Positions 1 to 5,064 of a stretch of DNA of 5,064 bases are shown here, one piece after another (within the stretch, counting starts at the first letter, position 1; each line of letters opens with the position of its first letter). The position numbers were made by a program, and so were the translations under genes. The stretch is from Candidatus Glassiibacteriota bacterium. Lineage in GTDB: Bacteria; Gemmatimonadota; Glassbacteria; GWA2-58-10. The stretch spans positions 1 through 5,064 of the forward strand of contig JAFGTO010000310.1 of assembly GCA_016934095.1 (NCBI GenBank), read 5' to 3'. Below the pieces are notes generated by a model. It ran no database searches, was not told where the DNA came from, and was given only the letters and a program-made list of their open reading frames with translations.

Positions 1-463
1 AGTAGTTCATCGTGTCCAGCACCACGAAACCCGGCTCCAGGACCGAGTCGAGCACCTTGATCTGGACCGCGGGGTCCACGTTGGCCAGGAACACGGTGCG
101 GCAGCTGCGGTAGCTCTCCGGCAGCACCGGGTTGAAGCGCTCCAGGACGCCCAACTCGGTGAAAAGAGTATCGCGGCGGTTGATGTCCTTTTGGTACTGG
201 CCGCCCCAGCGGAAAGTCTTGCCCGGCAGGGTGGCCACCCCGGAGAGGTCGACCTCGGGGTGCGCCATCTCTTTCCAGCGCTCCGGGCCGAAATCCTCGC
301 CGACCACCGAGACCACGTTGACAGGGGCGAGCAGCGAGGCCGCCGCAGCGAAATACATCGCGCTGCCGCCTAGCACGTGCTCGGCTTTGCCGAACGGCGA
401 GTTGATAGTATCGATGCCGATGGTGCCAACTGCAATGATCGGCGAAATGCTTGTGCTTACCAT
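1..463 (-). CDS. PfkB/ribokinase-family kinase, N-terminal part (truncated by window edge)
   Basis: Small-molecule kinase of the PfkB (ribokinase/adenosine kinase) fold, probably cytosolic and ATP-dependent; the substrate cannot be named from this fragment. The 154 residues present start MVSTSISPIIAVGTIGIDTI. They show the N-terminal substrate-side features of the family: a beta strand ending in G-x-x-x-x-D (G13, D18), then the glycine pair in GGSAMYFAAAASLL (residues 32-45), then VVGEDFG (53-59) and KTFRWGG (82-88). The fragment ends at DTMNY (150-154), a stretch I associate with a PfkB subgroup usually annotated only as sugar kinase. The C-terminal half, with the catalytic Asp and the anion hole (GAGD-type motif), lies outside the window. 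The start is the ATG at 461-463, with AGGAG at 471-475 seven bases upstream. Only 14 bp separate it from the argS stop, so it is probably co-transcribed and translationally coupled with argS. Family assignment is firm; substrate is unknown. Confidence 0.85.
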   Translation of the reverse strand, partial: MVSTSISPIIAVGTIGIDTINSPFGKAEHVLGGSAMYFAAAASLLAPVNVVSVVGEDFGPERWKEMAHPEVDLSGVATLPGKTFRWGGQYQKDINRRDTLFTELGVLERFNPVLPESYRSCRTVFLANVDPAVQIKVLDSVLEPGFVVLDTMNY

Positions 464-477
464 TGCTCCGCTCCTGG

Positions 478-2148
478 TTACATTTTCTCCGGGGCGTTGA
501 TCCCTAAAAGCTCCAGCCCGTTGGCCATTACCACCCGGGTGCAGTCGGCCAGGTAGAGACGGTCCAGCGAAAGGGCCTTGTCTTCTGACACGATGCGGTG
601 ATGGTGGTACCAGTTATGGAAGCGGCGGGCCAGCTCCTCGAGGTAATAGGGGAGACGGTGGGGTTCGAGCTTGACTGCCGCCTCTTCCACCACCCGAGGA
701 TACTCGAGCAGGTGGTCGATCAGCTCCGTCTCTATCGTCTGGTCGAGCCGGCTGGGCCGGTGATCGCGCCACACCCGCCGGTCTGCGTTCCAGATCCCGG
801 CCTGCACCGCGGTCGGGGTGAGGCTGCAGATGCGGGCGTGCACGTACTGGCAGTAATAGACCGGGTTTTCATCGGACTGCTGCCTGGCCAGATCCAGGTC
901 GAACACCAGGTGGCTGTCGGCCCGGCGCATCACGAAGAAGTAGCGGGCCACGTCCACTCCCACCTCCCGGCAGAGCTCGGCCAGGGTGATGAACTGGCCG
1001 GCCCGGGTGGACATGCGGGAGTGTTTTTCGCCTTCCTTGAAACTGACCATCTGGTGGATCACGTAACGCAGCCAGCCTTCGGGATAGCCCAGGGCCAGCA
1101 TGGCGGCCTGCATCCTGGGGACGTAGCCGTGGTGGTCGGAGCCGTGGATGTTGATCACCTCGTCGAAGCCCCGCTCGTGCTTGTGGATGTGGTAGGCCAC
1201 GTCCGGCAGGAAGTATGTCGGCTCGCCGGTCTTCTTGACGATAACCCGGTCCTCGCTGTCGCCGAAACGGCTGGTGGCCAGCCACACGGCGCCGTCCTTG
1301 TGGTAGCTCAGCCCCTGTTCTTCGAGGAGCTGCAACAGGCGCTCAACCTTGCCCTCGCCGTAAAGCGCACTCTCCAGCGACCAGACGTCGAAGTCGATCC
1401 GGAAGCTCTTGAGGTCCCGGTCGATCAAGCACCGGATGTGCTCGGCTGCGTATTCGCGGAAAAGCTTGAGGGTCTGCTTGTCCGGCCCGTCTTCGCCGGC
1501 CTGCGGGCGGTAGCGCTCGCCGTATTCCTGCGAGAACTCCCCGGCGATCTCTTTCAGGTATTCGCCCTGGTAGCCGTTCTCGGGAAAGGGGAACTCCGGG
1601 TCGAAAAGCTGTGCGTACCTGGCCCGCAGCGAGCGGCCGAGGATGTTCATCTGGTTGCCGGCATCGTTGTAGTAGTACTCGCGGCAGACCTCCGCGCCCA
1701 TGGCTTCCAGCAGGTTGCTCACGCAGTCGCCTAGCACTGCCTGGCGTCCGTGCCCGATGGTCAGCGGGCCGGTAGGGTTCGAGCTGACGAACTCGACCAT
1801 TACCCGGCGCCCGGCCAGGCGGTCGCTCAGGCCGTAGCGCTGACCGGCGGCCTGGATGGCTGCGAGCTGGCCGGTGTTCCAGCCTGCAGAGAGCCGGAAA
1901 TTGATAAAGCCGTTGGGTGCGGCCTCCACCTGGATGATATACGGGCTGTCCAGCTCCAGGGCCCCGACCAGGCTGCCGGCGATATCCGATGGTTTGCGCT
2001 TCAGGGTGCGGGCCAGCAGGAAAGCCAAGTTGGTCGCCAGATCCCCGTGCGCCGGGTCGTTGGGCTTTTCTATGGCGTATTCGGGCGGATCGGCGATACC
2101 TAGTTTTTCCAGGGCTCGATCCAGTGCTTCCCGTATGAGTCTTTCCAT
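478..2148 (-). CDS. argS: Arginyl-tRNA synthetase (class I)
   Basis: Cytosolic enzyme that charges tRNA-Arg with arginine using ATP. The 556-residue product has the usual family length and all domains. The N-terminal Arg-tRNA-synthetase domain carries KPNDPAHGDLATNLA (28-42) and APNGFINFRL (77-86). The Rossmann catalytic core has SSNPTGPLTIGHGRQAVLGD (122-141), where TIGH (130-133) is the HIGH motif, then NDAGNQ (161-166) and HGSDHHGY (335-342). SRMSTR (377-382) stands for KMSKS. The DALR anticodon-binding domain begins near NPVYYCQYVHARICS (428-442) and ends in GLELLGINAPEKM. The frame stays open upstream to 2376, but homology to the family begins at MERLIREAL, so ATG 2146-2148 is chosen. 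Its Shine-Dalgarno is modest (AGGT at 2155-2158, six bases away). The stop is TAA. First HIGH position Thr and the non-KMSKS loop are discussed in the findings; both still fit a working ArgS. Confidence 0.97.
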   Translation of the reverse strand: MERLIREALDRALEKLGIADPPEYAIEKPNDPAHGDLATNLAFLLARTLKRKPSDIAGSLVGALELDSPYIIQVEAAPNGFINFRLSAGWNTGQLAAIQAAGQRYGLSDRLAGRRVMVEFVSSNPTGPLTIGHGRQAVLGDCVSNLLEAMGAEVCREYYYNDAGNQMNILGRSLRARYAQLFDPEFPFPENGYQGEYLKEIAGEFSQEYGERYRPQAGEDGPDKQTLKLFREYAAEHIRCLIDRDLKSFRIDFDVWSLESALYGEGKVERLLQLLEEQGLSYHKDGAVWLATSRFGDSEDRVIVKKTGEPTYFLPDVAYHIHKHERGFDEVINIHGSDHHGYVPRMQAAMLALGYPEGWLRYVIHQMVSFKEGEKHSRMSTRAGQFITLAELCREVGVDVARYFFVMRRADSHLVFDLDLARQQSDENPVYYCQYVHARICSLTPTAVQAGIWNADRRVWRDHRPSRLDQTIETELIDHLLEYPRVVEEAAVKLEPHRLPYYLEELARRFHNWYHHHRIVSEDKALSLDRLYLADCTRVVMANGLELLGINAPEKM

Positions 2149-2248
2149 GGGTTGACCTGGTATCCTGCGAGTTTGTCCGGTCAGGGGCAGAGAAAATCTT
2201 GTCAGCCTGCGGCTGCAAGCCCGGTACAGATACATCCGGTCGGGCCGG

Positions 2249-2269
2249 CCCAGCATCCCGGATGCCGGG
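2249..2269 (-). promoter_or_regulatory. Stem-loop in presumed argS leader
   Basis: Read on the minus strand, CCCGGCATC pairs with GATGCTGGG over nine base pairs, including one G-U wobble, around a CGG loop. On the plus strand the wobble becomes an A-C mismatch, so the fold is better in RNA made in the argS direction. It lies about 100 bases upstream of the argS start. No T-run follows, so it is not an intrinsic terminator, and I see no T-box consensus near it. Function is unknown. Confidence 0.35.
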
Positions 2270-2362
2270 GGCGGTCCGGCATTATTGACCGGTTTCCGCG
2301 CAAAACAGGTGCAATATAACCAAAAAACGCGGGCAGCGGAAGAGTTAAGTTCGGTATATTCC

Positions 2363-2392
2363 TTGACATCCTGCAAGACAGTGATTTATATT
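2363..2392 (+). promoter_or_regulatory. Sigma70-type promoter for rpmH (rpmH-rnpA-yidD-yidC)
   Basis: A perfect -35 box TTGACA at 2363-2368 is followed, after 18 bases, by TATATT at 2387-2392, which matches the -10 consensus in five of six positions. Transcription would begin near 2399, giving a leader of about 40 bases before the rpmH ATG at 2441. The surrounding 40 bases are clearly more AT-rich than the rest of the intergenic region. This is the best promoter in the window and probably drives the whole rightward gene cluster, since I see no convincing promoter or terminator between the downstream genes. Confidence 0.75.
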
Positions 2393-2440
2393 GATTTTCT
2401 CATAAATCGACCATAAACGCAGTACTGGAGAAAGCGAGCG

Positions 2441-2575
2441 ATGAAAAGAACCTTTCAGCCGAGCAACCGTAAGCGGCACAACAAGCACGGCTTCCGTGCC
2501 CGGATGGCGACAAAGAACGGCAGGCAGGTGATTAACCGGAGACGGGCAAAGGGACGAAAGCGCCTGGCAGTCTGA
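2441..2575 (+). CDS. rpmH: 50S ribosomal protein L34
   Basis: Small, very basic protein of the large ribosomal subunit that binds 23S rRNA. The 44-residue product starts MKRTFQPSNRKRHNKHGF and continues with the family hallmark RARMATKNGRQV (19-30) and RRRAKGRKRLAV (33-44). Length and sequence are typical, with nearly every family-conserved residue present. GGAG at 2427-2430 lies ten bases before the ATG. It is the first gene of the rightward cluster, directly behind a strong promoter, as expected for a highly expressed ribosomal protein. It ends in TGA. In many bacteria dnaA lies upstream of rpmH; here the upstream neighbour is the divergent argS. Confidence 0.98.
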   Translation: MKRTFQPSNRKRHNKHGFRARMATKNGRQVINRRRAKGRKRLAV

Positions 2576-2640
2576 CTCTCCCCGATAATTCAGCTCGCGG
2601 TCCCCTTGAAATCGAAGCACGTGCGCTGTTTTTACCGCGC

Positions 2641-2672
2641 AGGAGGGCTCGATGGGATCGCGTTGTCTTTAG
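2641..2672 (+). promoter_or_regulatory. Perfect Shine-Dalgarno and six-codon mini-ORF ahead of rnpA
   Basis: AGGAGG at 2641-2646 is the strongest ribosome binding site in the window. Five bases later ATG (2652) opens a frame coding for MGSRCL and then TAG (2670-2672). The next triplet is GTG, and the frame continues without a stop through all of rnpA. It may be a leader peptide feeding ribosomes to rnpA by reinitiation, or the relic of a longer rnpA start broken by a TAG. It could also be chance. The sequence shows the arrangement but not whether it is translated. Confidence 0.35.
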
Positions 2673-2744
2673 GTGCCCGGCGAATCTCTTCCCGGAAGAG
2701 CTCTCGCCCGGCAGTCCAGGATCTCATTCAGGGAACCGCCGCCG

Positions 2745-3083
2745 GTGGGTTATCCCCGTAAATCCACCATCCGTCAATCGAGTGAAATAAGCCGGGTAAT
2801 CAGGCAGGGCCGCTGTTACCGGGATGAGCTGCTGAGGATCAATGTCCTGCCGCAGGAGATCCCGGCGGCCAGCCGGGCTGCGTTTATCGTTCCCAGGTTC
2901 GGACGGACCGTTGTCAAAAGGAACCGGCTGAAGCGCAGGCTGCACGAGATCATGCGCTCTTGTTCCGGGATTTCCCTGGGCTTCCTCCTGGTGGTGAGGG
3001 TAGTCCCCGAAGCCTATGATGTGGATTTCAGAGAGTTGGAAAACCGCTTCAGCACACTGGCTGCCCGGATAGTAGGAGCCTGA
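2745..3083 (+). CDS. rnpA: Ribonuclease P protein component
   Basis: Basic protein subunit of RNase P. It assists the catalytic RNA (rnpB, not in this window) in removing the 5' leader of precursor tRNAs. With the chosen start the product is 112 residues, the usual size. Family features are EISRVIRQGR (14-23, the first strand region), AAFIVPRFGRTVVKRNRLKR (45-64) with the RNR signature at 59-64, and the closing LLVVRVVPEAYDVDFRELENRF (81-102). No ATG is available in a sensible place and an in-frame TAG at 2670-2672 limits extension. The candidates are GTG 2673 (136 residues, no adjacent Shine-Dalgarno) and GTG 2745. I chose 2745 because about 15 residues then precede the conserved EI(F) position, as in known RnpA proteins, and AGGGA lies at 2730-2734. 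The stop TGA is seven bases before yidD, and the end of the gene carries yidD's binding site. Confidence 0.9.
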   Translation: MGYPRKSTIRQSSEISRVIRQGRCYRDELLRINVLPQEIPAASRAAFIVPRFGRTVVKRNRLKRRLHEIMRSCSGISLGFLLVVRVVPEAYDVDFRELENRFSTLAARIVGA

Positions 3084-3090
3084 GGTAACC

Positions 3091-3315
3091 ATGTTTTTCA
3101 AGCGAATACTGCAGAGGCTCTTGATCACAGGTGTCGATCTCTACCAGTGGCTGCTGCGCCCGCTGCTGCCGCCGTCATGCAGGTTCTACCCATCCTGTTC
3201 CGAATATGCGCGCCTGAGCCTGGTCAGGTACGGTCCCTTCAAAGGCTCGCTCAAGGCACTTGTTCGCTTGCTCAAATGCCATCCTTTCCATCCCGGCGGG
3301 GTGGACCTGCCGTAA
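3091..3315 (+). CDS. yidD: Membrane protein insertion efficiency factor YidD
   Basis: Small protein that associates with the inner face of the membrane and helps YidC-dependent insertion of membrane proteins. The 74-residue product has an amphipathic N-terminus (MFFKRILQRLLITGVDLYQW) followed by the family core: PPSCRFYPSCSEYA (27-40), GPFKGSLKALVRLLKCHP (48-65) and HPGGVDLP at the end. The three conserved cysteines are C30, C36 and C63. The ATG lies seven bases after the rnpA stop, with GAGG at 3082-3085 overlapping that stop, so translation is probably coupled. The tail after PGGVDLP is absent, making this one of the shorter family members, but nothing essential appears missing. It ends in TAA. 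Confidence 0.96.
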   Translation: MFFKRILQRLLITGVDLYQWLLRPLLPPSCRFYPSCSEYARLSLVRYGPFKGSLKALVRLLKCHPFHPGGVDLP

Positions 3316-3320
3316 GTCTT

Positions 3321-3338
3321 GTGCCGGGCAACCGGCGC
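3321..3338 (+). other. GNRA-capped hairpin between yidD and yidC
   Basis: GTGCCGG pairs with CCGGCGC (seven base pairs, one U-G) around a GCAA tetraloop, a stable GNRA type. It begins six bases after the yidD stop. The wobble pair would become A-C on the other strand, so the fold suits rightward mRNA. No T-run follows, so it is not an intrinsic terminator. It may be a processing or stability element within the mRNA; no function is proven. The rest of the 69-base spacer holds only the yidC ribosome binding site. Confidence 0.4.
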
Positions 3339-3384
3339 TGGGCGCTTTCGGCTGTGGGTTCGGATTTTTCTCAAGAGGCTTGAA

Positions 3385-5064
3385 ATGGAAAAAAGATCCG
3401 CTATGGCGATGGGCTTGATCTTTCTGGTCTGGATGGTTTATTTTGCCCTTTTCGCTCCGAAACCCGGGCCGAAGCCGGCCGAAATCACTTCCCCCGGCGA
3501 CTCGGTAACGCCTGTCCAGGTAGACCGGACCGCCGAAAAACTCTCCCCCGGAGATCCCGCCGCGGAGGAGGACCGCCTGCTTTCCACCATGGCCGGGGAA
3601 GATGCCCCCGGCGCGCCCGAAGAGGCCGTGCCGGTAGATACGGTTGTCGTCACCTCGGACCTCTACAACTACTATTTCGTAACCCGCGGCGGAATACTGG
3701 TCCGTGCGTACCTGAAAGAATACCCCGATTTCAGCGACAAACCCGCTTCCAGGAAGGAAAAGGGCGCTCCGGTACAGTTGATACCCACCCGGGGGAGCCG
3801 CTTCCTGGCATCATGCCTGTTTTTCAGCAACCAGAAAACCGGACGGACTGACTCCGTGGACCTGGCTGGTCTGGATTTTAAGACCGGCACTACTGTTTTG
3901 ACCCTCGACAGCCTGCGCAGCGAGGGATCGGTAACCTTTACCCGCGAGCTGCAGGGCGGCAGGCAGTTGAAGCTGGTTTATCTCTTTCGCAACGATTCGT
4001 ACAAGATCGATGTAAACCTGAGCCTGCCGGCCGAGCTGCGCAGATCAGATGAAGACGTGCTAGAGGTGGTGCTCGGCCCCACCCTGGTTTCGAACGAGAA
4101 AAATCCCAAGGACGATTACGAATACTATGAGATAGTATACGGTGAGGAGGGAGGAAGTATCATCAAGAAATCCCTGAAAGACCTCGGCAAGAGCGACTGG
4201 GCCCCAACCGAGCAGCCCGGAATACTCTGGGGAGGGATTAAGAACAAGTACTTTCTCGCCAGCTTCTACGTCCCCGAAGAACCCATGGTCTCGGTCTCGG
4301 CTTCGGGAAGCCCGGAAACTCAGGATATTACTTTCCGGGGCAGGTTCCCCGTACCCAAGACTGACAAGCCGCTGCATTTTGCGATTTATGTTGGCCCGCA
4401 GTCATACGACCAGATCAACCGGCTGAACTGGGGGCTGGAGAAAATACTGGAGTACGGCTGGTGGATCATCCAGCCTTTCAGCAAGATCTGCCTGACAGTG
4501 CTGCTATGGATGCACAGCTATATCGCCAACTACGGGCTGATATTGATTATTTTCGCCGTCCTGGTCAGGGTCGTTTTCTACCCCTTGACTATCAAGAGCA
4601 CCAAGAGCCAGATCAAGATGCAGCAGATCCAGCCGCTGATGAACCAGTTGCGGGATCAGTACAAGGATGACCCGCAGAAATTACAGCAGGAGACGATGCG
4701 CCTTTACAAGGAGCACAAGGTCAATCCCCTGGGCGGCTGCCTGCCGCTGCTGGTCCAGATGCCGGTGCTGATCGGCCTGTTCTATGTCTTCCGGCTGACC
4801 ATAGAGTTCCGGGGTGCCGATGCTTTCTGGTGGGTCCACGATCTCAGCCAGCCGGACCCGCTCCATATCTGGCCGGTCGTAATGGGTCTAACCACTTTCC
4901 TGCAGCAGAAGCTCACGCCCACCCAGGCCGACCCCAAGATGAAGCCGATCATGTATATTATGCCTGTTTTTATGACCTATATTTTCTGGGCTTTTTCTTC
5001 CGGCCTGGTAATGTATTATACCTTCGTCAATATCATCCAGATCTTCCAGCAGGTTTATATCAAC
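3385..5064 (+). CDS. yidC: Membrane protein insertase YidC (3' end beyond window)
   Basis: Inner-membrane insertase/chaperone of the YidC/Oxa1/Alb3 family, acting alone or with SecYEG. 560 residues are present without a stop. A membrane anchor (about 7-24) is followed by a Pro- and acid-rich linker (about 25-86). The periplasmic P1-type domain starts near VVVTSDLYNYYFVTRGG (87-103) and includes WGGIKNKYFLASFYV (282-296). The Oxa1 core begins near residue 359: LILIIFAVLVRVVFYPLTI with the conserved hydrophilic-groove arginine at R395, then the charged cytoplasmic helices (KSQIKMQQIQPLMNQL onwards), then GGCLPLLVQMPVLIGLF (450-466), a helix around 495-508, and MYIMPVFMTYIFWAFSSGLV (523-542). 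Probably only a short, often basic, C-terminal tail is missing. ATG 3385 follows AAGAGG at 3373-3378 by six bases; ATGs at 3403 and 3409 would cut into the anchor. The full P1 domain indicates a Gram-negative type. Confidence 0.96.
   Translation, partial: MEKRSAMAMGLIFLVWMVYFALFAPKPGPKPAEITSPGDSVTPVQVDRTAEKLSPGDPAAEEDRLLSTMAGEDAPGAPEEAVPVDTVVVTSDLYNYYFVTRGGILVRAYLKEYPDFSDKPASRKEKGAPVQLIPTRGSRFLASCLFFSNQKTGRTDSVDLAGLDFKTGTTVLTLDSLRSEGSVTFTRELQGGRQLKLVYLFRNDSYKIDVNLSLPAELRRSDEDVLEVVLGPTLVSNEKNPKDDYEYYEIVYGEEGGSIIKKSLKDLGKSDWAPTEQPGILWGGIKNKYFLASFYVPEEPMVSVSASGSPETQDITFRGRFPVPKTDKPLHFAIYVGPQSYDQINRLNWGLEKILEYGWWIIQPFSKICLTVLLWMHSYIANYGLILIIFAVLVRVVFYPLTIKSTKSQIKMQQIQPLMNQLRDQYKDDPQKLQQETMRLYKEHKVNPLGGCLPLLVQMPVLIGLFYVFRLTIEFRGADAFWWVHDLSQPDPLHIWPVVMGLTTFLQQKLTPTQADPKMKPIMYIMPVFMTYIFWAFSSGLVMYYTFVNIIQIFQQVYIN

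Larger units (their letters stand above)
2149..2440. other. Divergent intergenic region between argS and rpmH
   Basis: No gene is supported in these 292 bp. The right end contains the rpmH promoter and ribosome binding site. The left two thirds is GC-rich with many CCGG words, a perfect 10-bp palindrome GGGCCGGCCC at 2242-2251, and a stem-loop on the argS side at 2249-2269. The argS promoter is not clear. TATATT on the minus strand (2313-2318) could be a -10 box, but no good -35 lies at the right distance; TTAACT at 2343-2348 leaves a 24-base spacer. The argS reading frame runs open through part of this stretch, but the extra residues do not resemble any ArgS N-terminus. Confidence 0.7.

Noticed and set aside
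805..820. CACCGCGGTC stretch resembling part of a T-box antiterminator
   Set aside because: It is inside the argS coding sequence, lacks the rest of the consensus, and is not in a leader position.
598..1734. Long open frame (378 codons) on the plus strand opposite argS
   Set aside because: It lies wholly antisense to a well-supported argS, has no recognisable domain, and its composition (many Val, Ala, His, Pro) is typical of the reverse frame of a GC-rich gene.
1343..2218. Open frame of 291 codons on the minus strand overlapping argS in another frame
   Set aside because: It shares the strand with argS but is out of phase. It is rich in Arg, Pro and Gly, as expected for a shifted frame, and shows no family motif.
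2149..2376. 76-residue N-terminal extension of ArgS
   Set aside because: The frame is open, but the residues do not resemble an ArgS N-terminus, and the extension would run over the rpmH -35 and spacer. The start at 2148 gives the usual length.
2618..2641. Possible intrinsic terminator between rpmH and rnpA (GCACGTGC and TGCGC/GCGCA near TTTTT)
   Set aside because: The palindrome leaves no loop, the alternative stem is five base pairs with a ten-base loop containing the T-run, and no T-run follows a stable stem.
2750..2758. DnaA-box-like TTATCCCCG
   Set aside because: It matches TTATCCACA at only seven of nine positions, is a single copy and lies inside rnpA. No cluster is present, so an origin is not supported.
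2724..3128. Open frame of 134 codons on the minus strand opposite rnpA
   Set aside because: Antisense shadow of a clear rnpA and the start of yidD; no motifs.
3147..3383. Open frame of 78 codons overlapping yidD and the yidD-yidC spacer
   Set aside because: It is out of phase with yidD, which has all its family motifs. The overlapping product is Ala/Pro-rich and unrecognisable.

Overview
This window is a conserved housekeeping locus from a moderately GC-rich, probably Gram-negative bacterium. The Gram-negative call rests on the YidC homologue, which has an N-terminal membrane anchor followed by a large periplasmic P1-type domain. Gram-positive YidC/SpoIIIJ proteins lack that domain. The phylum cannot be fixed from this sequence. 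The RnpA style (a VPRFGRTVV stretch ahead of RNRLKR, then PEAY) resembles my memory of proteins from Gemmatimonadota and related FCB-type lineages, but this is only a weak hint.

Left part, minus strand (1-2148): argS (arginyl-tRNA synthetase) is read leftwards. Only 14 bp after its stop codon comes a PfkB/ribokinase-family kinase, which is cut off by the left edge. The kinase has its own good Shine-Dalgarno, so the two look like one transcription unit.

Middle (2149-2440): a 292-bp divergent intergenic region. It holds a good sigma70-type promoter firing rightwards into rpmH (TTGACA, 18-nt spacer, TATATT) and, on the argS side, a 9-bp stem-loop in the presumed argS leader. No convincing argS promoter was found.

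Right part, plus strand (2441-5064): the classical order rpmH - rnpA - yidD - yidC. These encode ribosomal protein L34, the protein subunit of RNase P, the small YidD factor, and the YidC membrane insertase, which is cut off by the right edge after 560 residues. The genes are co-directional and probably co-transcribed from the rpmH promoter. They link ribosome assembly, tRNA 5'-end maturation and insertion of membrane proteins. dnaA, the common upstream neighbour of rpmH in many bacteria, is absent here; argS lies there instead.

I see no mobile element, CRISPR array, tRNA, rRNA or defence system, and no evidence of a new multi-gene system. The most curious detail is in the rpmH-rnpA spacer. 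A perfect AGGAGG and an ATG begin a six-codon frame that ends in TAG, and that frame is exactly in phase with rnpA, whose own start must be a GTG. This could be a leader peptide, a disrupted longer rnpA start, a recoded TAG, or chance. A strand-specific GNRA-capped hairpin between yidD and yidC is a second small item worth checking.
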